Below are positions 25,068-37,500 of a stretch of DNA of 64,000 nucleotides, piece by piece. How positions within the stretch are numbered: the stretch's first letter is position 1; each line of letters begins with the position of its first letter. The notes beneath the pieces were generated by a model. The model was not told the origin of the DNA, made no database searches, and saw only the letters and a list, made by a program, of their open reading frames with translations. The DNA is from Liolophura sinensis (Eukaryota > Mollusca > Polyplacophora > Chitonida > Chitonidae): the NCBI RefSeq assembly GCF_032854445.1, contig NC_088300.1, positions 34,951,608 to 35,015,607 of the forward strand, read 5' to 3'. A program made the position numbers and the translations under genes.

Positions 25068-25528
25068 TGTTTGATGCCGTGCGCAAAAACTTGTTACTAC
25101 CTGTACGATGTCGGTCACTTTCGTGGATGGAGGTCATGAAACGCTCGGAGTAATCCACCGAACAAAATCAAGTTTTTCACGAACTTTTCCACGTGTGAAG
25201 AGCAGTTACCCACAGCAAATTGATGGTGGACATGGGGTTTCCGGCTAACTTGGTGTAAAACAACACAAGATAGCATCGTCGATCGCGTTTTGCCGCAAAG
25301 GCCGTGAGAACAATGGTAACTGGAGAACATTGAAAGCGTCAGTGGTACAGAACCCACATCTCGTGCGGCCAACAACAACAAAAACATACAGTATGTATTA
25401 CAGATTACTGTACATCATTTGTTTTCAGTTTCTGAATATGGGAATAAAGGGATTTAAATCATATATAAGCGTTTCATTCATGCTTTGATTGCAACTGCAT
25501 GTTTGTGTAAGACAAATGTGTTAGTTGC
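25068..25528. other. No gene recognised; possible old SINE debris
   Basis: GGAGGTCATGAAACGCTCGG and TAATCCACCG (25130-25160) recall the inner part of a SINE relative. The 90-codon minus-strand frame has no domain. Confidence 0.3.
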
Positions 25529-25632
25529 GCTTTGTCTCCGGCCGTACATGGGAAAGTCGTTCAGCAACCTGCGGCTGGTCGTGGGTTTCTCCCGGGTTCT
25601 GTCTGGTTTCTTCCCACCATGTACGACGCAGT
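25529..25632 (+). repeat. SINE family A fragment
   Basis: CTTTGTCTCCGGCCGTACAT, AGCAACCTGCGGCTGGTCG and GTGGGTTTCTCCCGGGTTC, broken after CTTCCCACCAT. Confidence 0.85.
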
Positions 25633-27691
25633 ACCATTATCTTAACGTAGACTTTGGGGGTAATTAAACAGATATATGCACTTTATCTGTCTAATTAAAT
25701 ATTCATAATTTCCGAAAACGGGCTGAGCAGATTAATATACTAGCATATAATCTGCTGTGTATATGCGTTGCTGATCGGCTGTTACAACACTGCCATGCGG
25801 AAAACTGCTCTCTACTGAAGCAGAAGCTGAAAACATACAGCTGGAGCCATGAAACTGCAAGCAGTTCAAGTTTTGTTTGTGATTTTATATTAAGATACTG
25901 AGCGTATAGAATCATTTGTTTCCACGTTTAATCAGATTGATATGAGACGATATATGGTTTAAGGTATGTAGATATAATCAAGATGTGATACGGCTTTAGT
26001 GGGAAGAATGTATTCACGCTAGACCACGTGAGAGTGTAATCGACATGGGAGTCTCTTAGTGAGGACGAAGATGTAGATGTAGGTGTGAAATGATCGGGTG
26101 CAGAGCGATCAGTAGGTGGAAGACGACAATATCCGCGGAAACCTACATGAGACCGCTTTTCTGTCAGTCATCCTGCAGGTATGTGACTAGATCTCTACCC
26201 ACTCATAATTCGCTGAGGAGACGTTGTACGTGAGTCAGAACGAGCAAGAAATTACGTATAGCATTGCAGCTCAGCAGAAAGTTTGGTTAACGAAAAGAAT
26301 GGCGATAGGCTGAAAATTGTTTTAAAAAATGCATATGCTCTCAGCACGTTGAAATAAAACTGATGTAGTTCCTTAGGCGGATCTTCATGAAGAAAATACG
26401 TAAGTAAGTAAGAGAGCTGTGTGAGCAAAGATTAGATCCCCCAAACATGACAATCCCCACTGGAGTGTAGATTAGCTTGTAACGTCAGTTAAGTATATTA
26501 AGTTGTTCTTACTTGTACACAGCCCGGTCAGATGACATGACTGCTTGAGAATGAAGCTGTCGTCAATGACAAGGAAAGCAACACATTAAGCTTTAGTATC
26601 CTTGTTCACATATTAAATACTGATCAGTACGTGAAAGAAAAAAACAACACAACAATGTGAATCTCAGAACTTAAATATGTGCCGGACAGACTGATTGTAT
26701 ATCACATCTGTGCTACCTCGTTCCACATACTTAACGGCAAAAAACACAGTAGCATGAAATACATGTTCGATGAGAGACCAAGAAATATTGTCCGGGAAAA
26801 TAGCTTGATTTATGATTATAATATATTTCGACCTGGTAAAATGCATTTAAAACTATAGATTCTACTGTTTCTGACCGTGTTAGGACCAGTTATATCACTT
26901 CAGTTTATTGCCACTTAACACGCATAGATTCCTACCTATCATCACTCAAAATACATCTTCATTTAGAGCTATGAATGCACTCAGCAAATGGACCTTGAAA
27001 TGAACTCTTTCAAGCAAAAAATATTGCTGTGACGTCCCTGATACCCTCTGGGTCCCAACAGACCACCATAGAATCCTATGTTTAGATGCATTTTAGTTGG
27101 TCCCAACAGACCACCATAGAATCCTATGTTTAGATGCATTTTAGTCGGTTAGAAAAAATTCTAAAAAAAAAATAAATCAAACTAGTTTCCTGCACGGTGG
27201 TTAACGGTCTTTCATCTGATAAACAGATAATTTCAATGTTTTCTTCAGTGTTTGCCTTAAGCTTTTGACAGTTTTGTAAAACGGACTCCAGATTGATTCA
27301 TCTGAACTCGTTCATCCGAACACACACTTAAGCTTTCAGCTTAATGTATGTAGTATTAATGTATAAGTATTTATATTCTCTTAGTGACAAATCATACCCA
27401 TCTTATGGTAAAGGGCGAAATGGCGTTTATTTTTTTTCGTAACAATCGGAATAATAACCACTTGAAACATATGAGCCCGATTTGAGGAAAACCGTGTTAT
27501 AATACGGAGCTCAGAACAAAGGATGTACATTGCTGTTTAAAACCGTGCACACGCCCCGAGGTTTATGTGCATGTACCATGTTGTCCACCCGCATGGTCGG
27601 TTTGATAGAATTCCTATTTGATTTTGTCATTTTGTGATCGTGCAAGACATGATGAATGTAAATTCCATGTTTAAGATCGTATTACTTAGAA
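25633..27691. other. No gene; contains a 48-bp duplication
   Basis: Nothing coding recognised. The only clear structure is the tandem duplication at 27051-27146, listed separately. Confidence 0.45.
27051..27146. repeat. 48-bp near-perfect tandem duplication
   Basis: Two copies, starting GGTCCCAACAGACCACCATA at 27051 and 27099, differ only at the last base. It is a very recent or actively homogenised duplication. Confidence 0.97.
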
Positions 27692-27822
27692 GACATGTTA
27701 GCAACCAGCGGATGGTCATGGGTTTCCCCCGGTCTCTGCCCGGTTTCCTCCCGCCATAATGTTGGCCGCCGTCGTATAAGTGAAATATTCTTGAGTACGG
27801 AGTAAAACACCTATCAAATCAA
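27692..27822 (+). repeat. SINE family A, 5'-truncated
   Basis: AGCAACCAGCGGATGGTCAT, TTTCCTCCCGCCATAATG, GAAATATTCTTGAGTACGG and AACACCTATCAAATC. Confidence 0.92.
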
Positions 27823-27967
27823 AGATGCCTCAGGGACACGTCAGTATAACGCATACTGACGGAATTCAGCTCAGTCTTCCAGCTGATCAAAAGTGTGTTA
27901 AAATTTAAAACATCACATCTTAAATATTACACGTGTCTCGTCCAAATATTAAACTAAAGAACCTTTA

Positions 27968-28062
27968 CACGACGGTGGCTACTATTCTGGTGAGAAGAAA
28001 CCGGTCAGAGTCCTGGAGAAACCCACGACCATCCGCAGATTGTTGCCAAACCTTATTATCTA
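27968..28062 (-). repeat. SINE family A fragment
   Basis: CACGACGGTGGCTACTATTC, GAAACCGGTCAGAGTCC and CACGACCATCCGCAGATTG match the family interior in minus orientation. Confidence 0.85.
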
Positions 28063-30601
28063 TACTCCGACTATAGCTAATACATGGCTAACATAGTTTT
28101 GAACAAAGAGCCCTTGATGTTTGGGCCTATCTAGTGTTTTGAGAGCAGGCCTATATCTAAAGCATTAGTTACATTCAACATGCGTGTCTATATATATACA
28201 TATACACACACGTGACGGTGCTTTCAAGAAGTACGTTTCCAAATAGTCCTCTTATATCGACCTAGGGATTGTCACAATAACACAGCGGAATTTCATTGAA
28301 ACTATAACAAAGATGAGGTTTGCACGCAGATTTACATGTGATAACTCTTTGAGATTTCGGAGTAAACTATAGAGGCCCATTAAACAGATACTGTAACCGA
28401 CGTCGTGACATCGACCTAAACCAATATGATAACATGGGGATCAGTGTGTAAATATCTCATCCAGTAATGTTTTATTTCAGTTTACCTCACCTCGAATTTC
28501 AAAGAAGTTCATGGGAAAAAAATCTATATGGACGGCGATACCACAGGAGTATAAAATAGGGCAAAAACGGAACACAGTAGCAGGCCTCTTTAGTACTCGC
28601 ATATTGGCTTAGCTTGCTCGTGACTTTATTCATAATTTATAGCCTGTGGAGAAAAAGGAACGTACATTGAAAAGTGTCAACCTCTTTACTGACACATACT
28701 CGCTAAATTCATTGTTTACGAAAGTTTTTGGGGAGATAGCCTAAACATGACCGCAATCTTGTAATCGCCTGGCTCCCGTAGTTGTGCCTAATTAATTAAT
28801 CAGGGACAATTAAGCATAACGTGTTTACATTGCTATGCAGAATATACACAGGTGTTATGTCAGACAATTAAATTGTTTCCCACGCACACCACAGCTGTAA
28901 TTGCATTACACATTTATTTTATTTATTCCTTTGGCTCTCCATCTCATATTTATAATCATTAATACTGAAATATAGCTTTATCACAAGACTGCAAAACAAA
29001 AGGATGGCTAAGTAGTGGTGAATGTAATCAATAGGCTTTCATGGTTATGGTGATTAAAGTTAAAGAAAGTTCCACAGTGGGGTAAGGCCCATGGGACGAA
29101 CAACTGAAAAATAAGCGTAAACATACGTTCAGTACCTCTCTATCATAAACTGACAGAAACGCTTGGGTCAACTGACTCAAACAGCTATATAACCAGATCA
29201 GCTTAGTCAAGAAAGGCTTATTCCTACAGTGTTAGAAAGTTAACACTTTACAAAATGACTAGAAAATTTTCAAATTTAACACTATCTTATGTCAAATTAA
29301 CGCTTTTAGGAGGTATTAGGTAATATACATGTTTAGAACTTAATGTACTGACGTTATGTTACAACTTGCAAACGATCATTATATCACACCGCGAAACATG
29401 ATTAAGATGTTTTAGTCAGTATTTTATATTAGTTTAAACATGTTGTAGGCCTATTTTTTAACAGTTACAAAAAGCTAACATTATAACCTTTAACATTCGC
29501 TTTTTAAGTGAGTGGTAAAGTTTTTTTACAAATAAATATCCATATTTATATAGGATACATCTTGATGAAGATACCATGCACCACGCCTTGGTGTATATGT
29601 GTTACTCTTTGTATCTTCAAGAAGTGTAACACGCTTCTCCATCAACTTTTCGTATAAAAAACAGATGGGGATACCAATACATGGACCGTATGAAAGTTAG
29701 TTTACACGTATACAAGCAAATAGAATTAAGCCAGCAGAAAATAAAGTTTACCAAACGAAGCTGCTAAAATTAGAGAGTTGATAAGACTGCACACGCTTGG
29801 TTGAAATGAGGTCATCTAATTTTATCACCAGCTTTGCATTACAAACCTCTCCCTTTTCCTTCACAGTTTGACTTATAATACTCAATACAAGTCAACACAT
29901 ATACATAGCCATGCAGTAGACCTACCTGCATAATGATGTGCATGTGCATGTGCATATTTTAAAGCTGTATATATGCGGGTTAGAGTGACACGAATATGTA
30001 GTATGTATATGCACGTTTATATATGAAGAAGACTTACATATCTACTTGTCTATAACTGACAAATTGTCGGAAAAGTAGGTCAATTTGGGTAGGTCATATG
30101 TAAGGAATTTATTAAAAATTAATCCTGCACTCAAGATCCTTAATAAATGCACAAGAGTCATGCAGTTACACAAAGCAGCTTTACTTTGTAATCGACAACA
30201 TCGTATAAACGTTCTTCTTGTATTAAATTCATTTTTACTATGTTCTTGTTACTTCAGGGATATAAGTATAAACCTAATGGACTGTACATGGGAAAACTAT
30301 AAGACAATTCATGCATTATCAGACACGCCAAAATTTAGTTAGATACTTGTACTAGGTGCCCAGTTTTTCACTGCATTAGTTCCCTTTTTTTCCCACTTTA
30401 GTTTTCCAACCAGAATCAAATCAGGCTTTTTTTCGATTTGATCTGTTTTCCCGAAAACCTCACGCCTATATAGCGAACTCACGTTCAGTTTTTTCATTTA
30501 AATTAATGTCAAATGTGCCTGGGAAAAAAACTCTCTTAAATTTTAACGGAATTTACTCTACAATTTTCAGTGTTAGCTAATTTGGCAAAAATTATCCCTT
30601 T
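28063..30601. other. No gene recognised
   Basis: AT-rich. The open frame 30085-30342 (85 codons) has no domain. Short TG/TA runs lie near 28190 and 29940. Confidence 0.45.
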
Positions 30602-32008
30602 CCATAAACCCACCTCCTTACCACACATCCGCCCCGTTCTTGTCTCACGGCGCAAAAATGGTTACCACACACGCGCCTCCTTATTGCCTCATGTCACACA
30701 AAAACTTCCCATATATCGGTCTCCTTATTCTCTCGTGTCACACAAACACTTTTCACATACCCACATCATTGTTGTTTCAAGTCACACAAACACTTTCCAC
30801 ACAACTTTGTCCTTAACGCCTCATGTCACACAAACAATTCCCACATACTCGTATCATTATTGTCTCATGTCACACAAAACACTTCTCACATAGCCGCCCC
30901 CTTAATGTCTCATGTCACACAAAAATACTTCCCACATAAATACCTCCTTATAGTCTCATGTCACACAAACACTTCCCACATACCCACATCACTGTTGTTT
31001 CAAGTCACACAAACACTTCCACATAACTGTGTCCTTAATGCCTCATGTCACACAAACAATTCCCACATACTCGTATCATTATTGTCTCATGTCACACAAA
31101 ACACTTCTCACATAGCCGCCCCCTTAATGTCTCATATCACACAAAAATACTTCCCACATAAATACCTCCTTATTGCCTAATGTTACACAAACCGGTTCCC
31201 ACATATCGGTCTCCTTATTGTCACACAAGCACTTCCCACATACCCACATCATTGTTGTTTCAAGTCACACAAACACTTCCACATAACTGTGTCCTTAATG
31301 CCTCATGTCACACAAACAATTCCCACATACTCATATCATTATTGTCTCATGTCACACAAAACACTTCTCACATAGCCGCCCCCTTAATGTCTCATATCAC
31401 ACAAAAATACTTCCCACATAAATACCTCCTTATTGCCTAATGTTACACAAACACTTCCCACATATCGGTCTCCTTATTGTCTCATGTCACACAAACACTT
31501 CCCACATACCCACATCACTGTTGTTTCAAGTCACACAAACACTTCCACATAACTGTGTCCTTAATGCCTCATGTCACACAAACAATTCCCACATACTCAT
31601 ATCATTATTGTCTCATGTCACACAAAACACTTCTCACATAGCCGCCCCCTTAATGTCTCATATCACACAAAAATACTTCCCGCATAAGTGCCTCCTTATT
31701 GCCTAATGTTACACAAACACTTCCCACATACCCACGTCCTCGTTGTTTCAAGTCACACAAACACATCCCACGTGCCCGTCTCCGTATTGTCTCATATCAC
31801 ACATGCACTTCCACATACGCCCCTCCGTATTGTCTCATACCACACAAACACTTCCTACATTTTCGCCTCTTTAAAATCTCATGTCACACAAACACTTCCC
31901 ATATAGCCGTGTCCTTATAGTCCCATGTCACACAAACACTTCCATGTAGCCGTGTCCTTATAGTCCCATGTCTCACACTTCCCACATGCCTCCTTATTTT
32001 CTCTTGTC
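30602..32008. repeat. 1.4-kb minisatellite with about 265-bp higher-order repeat
   Basis: Monomers of about 44 bp around CATGTCACACAAACACTTCC and CACATA. Six-monomer blocks repeat: the marker CACACAAAACACTTCTCACA follows starts at 30861, 31083, 31343 and 31609 (spacings 222, 260 and 266; the first lacks one monomer). Open frames of S-H-x-T-N-T repeats across it are artefacts. Confidence 0.95.
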
Positions 32009-32426
32009 ATTGGTGCATGGCTCACAGCATAGGGAGATAAGTCAATCATTGATCAGCCCGTTGCCTGTACATGGGTTACTCTCACAGGTGGGACATCACA
32101 CTCGGTACTATAGTTAACCGAGCAAAAAGGATCCATTGACAGAAGAGAATTGAATTTCTAGTTTCAGAATGTAGATTTGAGCACAAGTTTATTTCACGTT
32201 ATTAGTAAAAACCATCTTTGTAACGCATGTAAAAACGAGATGGCGAATGCAAGTGCCCCTCCCCTCTGACAATAATTAAAGTGGAGCAAGGAAAGTTTCT
32301 TTGCCAATAATTAGCCTCAAGTAACACGGGCCTAAGCTGTGTGGGAGCGTTGTTCATTCCTGCCTTTGCCTTTGACGATTTGTGAAAAGCAGCTGTGCAT
32401 GCATCGGGCTGGACCTCATTAGGCCA

Positions 32427-32791
32427 CAGACCGGCCCCACTAACACAGTTGGTAGAGCGTCCGCTTCGGGAGCGGTAGATCAGGGTCAATCCTGTGTCGA
32501 GTCACTCCTAAGACTTTAAAAGAGGAAGTTGCAGCTTCCTCGCTTTGCGTTCAGCATGAAGGGGATAGTGCAACTACTGGTTGACCCGTATCAGTATAAT
32601 GGCCCGGGCGGGGCAGCTTACTTGCCTTCGGTAAGGCGTCTCAGTGAAGCAGCACTTGATAAAAGAGCGGTGGGAATCCGCCCAGCAACAAGGAGGCACA
32701 TTACATACACTCTAAAGATTCCTTCGTCGTCATATGACGTCATATGAAAAATTGATAAGTACGACGTTAACCCCAAGCGCTCATTCACTCA
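32427..32791 (+). repeat. SINE family B, full length, with 12-bp target duplication
   Basis: Head with box A (CACAGTTGGTAGAGCG), a loop TTCGGGA between CCGC and GCGG (tRNA-Pro CGG-like) and box B (AGGGTCAATCCTG). The body is as in the other copies, with a CACTCACTC end. The direct repeat CTCATTAGGCCA lies at 32415-32426 and 32792-32803. Confidence 0.97.
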
Positions 32792-32803
32792 CTCATTAGG
32801 CCA

Positions 32804-33657
32804 GAAAATATATCTCATATTGCAAAAAAAAAATCATTACATGTATAGTAGGATACAAAAATAAAATTAGTGTAATATTTACATTTCGGAATACATATAG
32901 CCAAACATGCGTTGTTACTTATTCATTGCTTAATATATTTTTTACTCCCCAGAAATCGCTTAAAATGTAACTGAGGCCTTCTGCAGAGTTCTCCCGAGCT
33001 TCCGGAGCTTAAACAGCCCCTGAATCCTTGCCTTTTTTCATGCTGATAAACTCAACCGCAAACAATTTCCTCGGACCCCTACCCCTGTCCAAAGTGTTTG
33101 TAAAGGTTTCCTCCGTGCCTGCCCCGAACGTCCTGAACTTCCCAGACGGAGGCCTAACATGTATCATCATAAGGACCCTCCATGCAGCGTATTACCATGC
33201 ATACTCACTATAGCACTCAGGTGTAGCTGCATGATCGCACCTTAACAAGAACAAATATGACCACTTGTCGTGGTATGATTGCAATGCCCATTATCGTTTT
33301 GCAAGTGATTTGAAAGCAATCGTCAATATTTATCAGTTAATCAGCGATGAACACAGTGTTGTCGAATTCAGACACCTCAAATCCCGATAATAAATGTCCA
33401 GCTACTACACCTGCAGTGTGATACAATAATTTCATTTTGGAGACACAAAATGCCCTTAATCCCTTCACTGCACTGTGGCACCTGTTTTGTGAGTGGGTCC
33501 GCAGCTAGAATATATTTTACACAACACAACCAATTAGTCCAGGGCATGATAAACACAGACAGCTTGGTTGACGACAACATTTAATTACATGTAGCCTTTG
33601 TTCTCAGGTATAACTATATTCTGTTCTATTTCTTCTTACATTATTTCAAGCTATCGT
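32804..33657. other. No gene recognised
   Basis: The stretch 32990-33180 is C-rich and frame-open on the + strand (33028-33213) but shows no domain. Confidence 0.45.
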
Positions 33658-33668
33658 TACAGCGAATA

Positions 33669-33715
33669 TGAAATATTCTTGAGTACGGCGTAAAACACCA
33701 ATCAAATAAATAAAT
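33669..33715 (+). repeat. 47-bp SINE A tail insertion with 11-bp target duplication
   Basis: Only TGAAATATTCTTGAGTACGG to the AAATAAATAAA tail. TACAGCGAATA flanks it at 33658-33668 and 33715-33725. Confidence 0.93.
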
Positions 33716-33725
33716 ACAGCGAATA

Positions 33726-34335
33726 ATGAGGATACAACAGAGTGATATGGCACATATGACATCATAAGATTCTGTGCGCAATACGTATATAATATATTTA
33801 TTCGACATCTTATTTCCATGATTGATTTTTTTTTCTGTTACTTTTTAATTAGAAATATCAAGGTGTAAACAAAGAGGACTGACAAACAGAAACGTGGTAG
33901 GCATATGTATTACCGTACTATTGTTGATGTAAACATAAACCGCATTTACATTACATGTCAGGTTTTCGCTTTGCAGTTTCCTCATATACGGTACTAATTT
34001 CTATGACTTAAGTACAGGGGGAGAGTTGAATTCCAAACCCACCCGGGGAGTGTGAAGTGTAGTGTGATAGAATTTTTCACACCTGTAACGTTTATATTAC
34101 CTGCGACTTTTAGGGATAAGTGTGCAGTTTTTCTAATTAGTGACACTACAGGTGTGCGGCACGTATAGTTGAGGCCTCGGCTGTTCTATTATATCATTCA
34201 AACATGGGCTAAACACCTGAGCTGTAGGTCGTCCGTGTTTCGGTCCTCCTCGTAAATCTCAATCGGCAATCTCCGATCCTTTTGTCACAAACTCCCTGGT
34301 AGGAGAAGAGGGGAGGGGGTCTTGTCTAGATCGTT
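33726..34335. other. Upstream flank of the SLC34 gene
   Basis: AT-rich, with a G-rich patch at 34297-34320 (GGAGAAGAGGGGAGGGGG). No repeat was recognised; it may contain regulatory sequence. Confidence 0.35.
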
Positions 34336-34477
34336 GATTGGCGGATGCCCCTTGTTGGCCACGTGACTGCAGGAGATACTTTACATGTCTCAAACAGCTC
34401 TCTGGAGTATAGATTAACTGAGTGCGGAGACGAGTTGACGGTTTTACCTTAGCCGTATTGACTGGTTAACTGAAAAC
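34336..34477 (+). promoter_or_regulatory. Putative promoter and 5' UTR of the SLC34 gene
   Basis: Upstream of the start codon lie an inverted CCAAT box (ATTGG, 34337-34341), an E-box CACGTG (34360-34365) and a weak TATA-like GTATAGA near 34408. If exon 1 is the first exon, transcription could begin around 34435 with a 5' UTR of about 40 nt. These are short motifs that occur by chance, so the assignment is tentative. Confidence 0.3.
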
Positions 34478-34576
34478 ATGGAAGATATCGAACTTCAGGC
34501 GTCAAGTGGGGAAAAGATAACGAATGGCAAAACTTTGAATGGGGATCAGCCTCCGCCATATGATACGGCTGTACAG
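34478..34576 (+). CDS. SLC34: SLC34 exon 1 (start codon exon)
   Basis: Encodes residues 1-33, beginning [13 protein letters not shown] and ending with PPPYDTAVQ just before a GTAAGA donor, phase 0. It is the only in-frame Met-led segment that joins the downstream exons. It is hydrophilic, as expected for the cytosolic N-terminus. The PPPY sequence fits a WW-domain ligand (PPxY). Confidence 0.82.
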
Positions 34577-37500
34577 GTAAGACAGGGTTAAACATAATAC
34601 ATGTGCTCTGGCATTTCCTTCAATTCTAAATTCCGTACCCACCCCACACTGGGACCACTCAGACAGATCTATACCCCAGCTGAAATACTTTTATTTATAA
34701 ACGGACCTTCACGGACAGGCTAGCTAGGGATAAATCAGACAAACTAAGTGATGTTCAACTTTTAAGTTTAAACTTGTTTCAGTTCTTCAGAACGATTAAC
34801 TGAACTCTCATTCGCTTCCAGACAAGGCCCGACGTTAGGTAACTGTTAACCGTTATAGTTTAGCCTGAGTTGTGATGTGGAACAATAACACAATTCACGA
34901 TTGTGTAGTCTCAAGAGGACCCAGGTAACCACTTACACGATCGTAATTACATGTGCATGAACTATAAGTTACAACCAAGTCCCGACATGATCAATCAGGC
35001 CTCTGTGGTTAAAGATAGCTTTAGAGTGTAAGAAATTGTGCACGAACTTATTCCTACTGTATAAACGACATGTAAATCAAATACGGATGATTTTTTTTGA
35101 CAAACATTCAGCCTCCTACATGCTTGTTCTTTTCCCTTCCGTTTCATGAAACAGCTATATAGGATATTTTCTAACTATGTTATACCTCAAAACTGTCTTA
35201 TCACAGGTGCCTTTGTTTTTGTTTTTTTTTGTTTTTTTTTTTAATGAATCTGTATCTTTATTCTTGCATGTTCAGCTTCTTTTTCCACTTCACGGAAAAC
35301 CCGTGTGGACCGTTGTTCTTAATCTCAGGCTTACATATAAGTCTTCGTTCTGAACGACGTTTCCTGCACCGGTGCGCCACTTTTTCAGTCCCTATAAAGT
35401 TGCTATTCTCAGATGATGCATTAGAATATGATTGTTCTTCCGTGTGGCCTCTATATGCTATATGACGTCATATCGAAAAGACTCATCACTGCATGCAGCC
35501 ACATAGCTATCAGAAAACCTGCGGCGACGAACTGAAATTCGACCGGAATGTCATCTAGCAACAGTGAGGAGGGGGGTTTTTTTCAGCCTTTTGTGACCAT
35601 GTATGTTTAATGATCCAGATGGGTGCTTTTGACCTGAGCATAACTAACCCGGACTTAGTCATGCAAAACGGAAAGAAGAGACAAATATAGACTAGGCTAT
35701 ATATACGACATACTGATAATAGGAACAAATGGATGTAACCACATGGATAAAGCCGATAGGTTAAACTGTATACGATTTGCATACAGGCAGAAGATATGTA
35801 TCAGCTCAGCTGTATGACAATAACTGATAATACAAGTAATAATATTGGATAAAACATAAAGACAGGGATTTTTCAGTCACACAGAATTAATGGTCGCCGA
35901 ATTTCACATGATAACCAGAAATCGCCTATGAGAGACATGAGTTCACGGGAGTTCCACGTGGGGACGCTCGCGCATATACCGGAAGTTGGGGTTAGAAAAC
36001 GCTCCATTCACCCAACGCTCTTGTGCGAAGGTGTGTACCGCCGGGTTTCGAACCCCAACTTCCGGTATATGCGCGAGCATATAGGCATATATATATTTTA
36101 AAATAAATTTATGACATAAATAGCACACCTCCTTTTAGACCTCTAACCCTGGATTTTACCGGATCGAGTTTTGCAATTACAAGTATGCGGGCTGCATGAC
36201 CGATGTCATTCCAAGTTAATCAAATATAGAAAACGTGAATACCATATTTTAAATCTAGCTGTATTAGAGTTTATACTCGTGTACTATGTGCTGGCCAAAG
36301 TGTTGGGTTTTATCTGTCAGAAAATGCATTTGCACATCACAAGTCTTGCGGACTTATGACCTAGTTTTAGTGGATCTAATGCGTCGTCCACCCCTTTCAC
36401 GTATGCTTCACCTATTGCACTGGGTACGGTTTATGCATCCTTAACTATACGTGAAGGGCCGTCAATGCTTGGACACATACCGACAATGAAGGGCATTCAA
36501 AACGACCTCCTACAACTTATTCTTGGTCACATAAAGAGCAAAATGAATCAGCGGTTTTTAAACAAAGAAATTCTGCAGGAAATCGTTATCACACGAGAGG
36601 ATATAAATGATACCATAAGCGGTCTCGACACTCCAAAGCCTCTAGCCCAGGCATAATAAGTGCCAAACATCTAGATGAAGGTAAGGATATTCTTACGCCT
36701 GTATTGTCGCACTTTTTTAATATGCCCCTCACTGTACGTAAATTCACAAAGTTATGGAAATTTGCAAATGTAACTCCAATTTACAAAAAACGGAAATATA
36801 CACGATTTTAGAAATTACAGGCCCATATCTCTACTAAGCTGCCTAAGTAAAGTATTTGAAAGAGCTGTGTTCAAATAAATATGTTTTCCAGTTTTTGCGA
36901 AATAACATCTGTACAGCACAGCACGGATTTCTCCCATCTAGATCAACGGTGACTCAATTGCTAGAAATGTATTTCAACATAGTCAATTTCTTAGATAAAG
37001 GGAAAGAAGTATACTTTGTCTTTTTTGATATTTCAAAGGCTTTCGACTTTCTGGCATATAGGATTATCATACAAACTTAAAAGTGTTGGTATTCGAGGCA
37101 AGTTATTAAACTGGTGTGAGAATTATCTCCCAAAAAGGCACACTACAAGCAGTAGTACCCCAGGGTTCGGTCCCCTATTGTTCTTAATATACATTAATGA
37201 TCCACCGGAAGGCATCATAAAGAACTTACGGTTGTTTGCGGACGACACGTGTCTATATATAATATCGAAAAATCTCAACGATCCCCTCATTGTTCATGGC
37301 CTTCAGAAAGATTTACAGAATATTGAGGACTGGTCCAAAATAATGGTTCGTTAAATTTAATTCTGACAAAACAAATGCTTTACTTGTGTCCCGACACAAA
37401 ACACCATCCAATCTAACCCCTACCTTCAACTCAGTCACAATTAAAACATCCCCGTCCCTTAAACATCTGGGTGTGACCCAATCAGAAAATTGGAACACTT

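Noticed and set aside
30570-31920. A chain of open frames with S-H-x-T-N-T repeats, resembling a repeat protein
   Set aside because: The frames shift between blocks and follow the 44-bp satellite monomer; there is no coding bias independent of the repeat.
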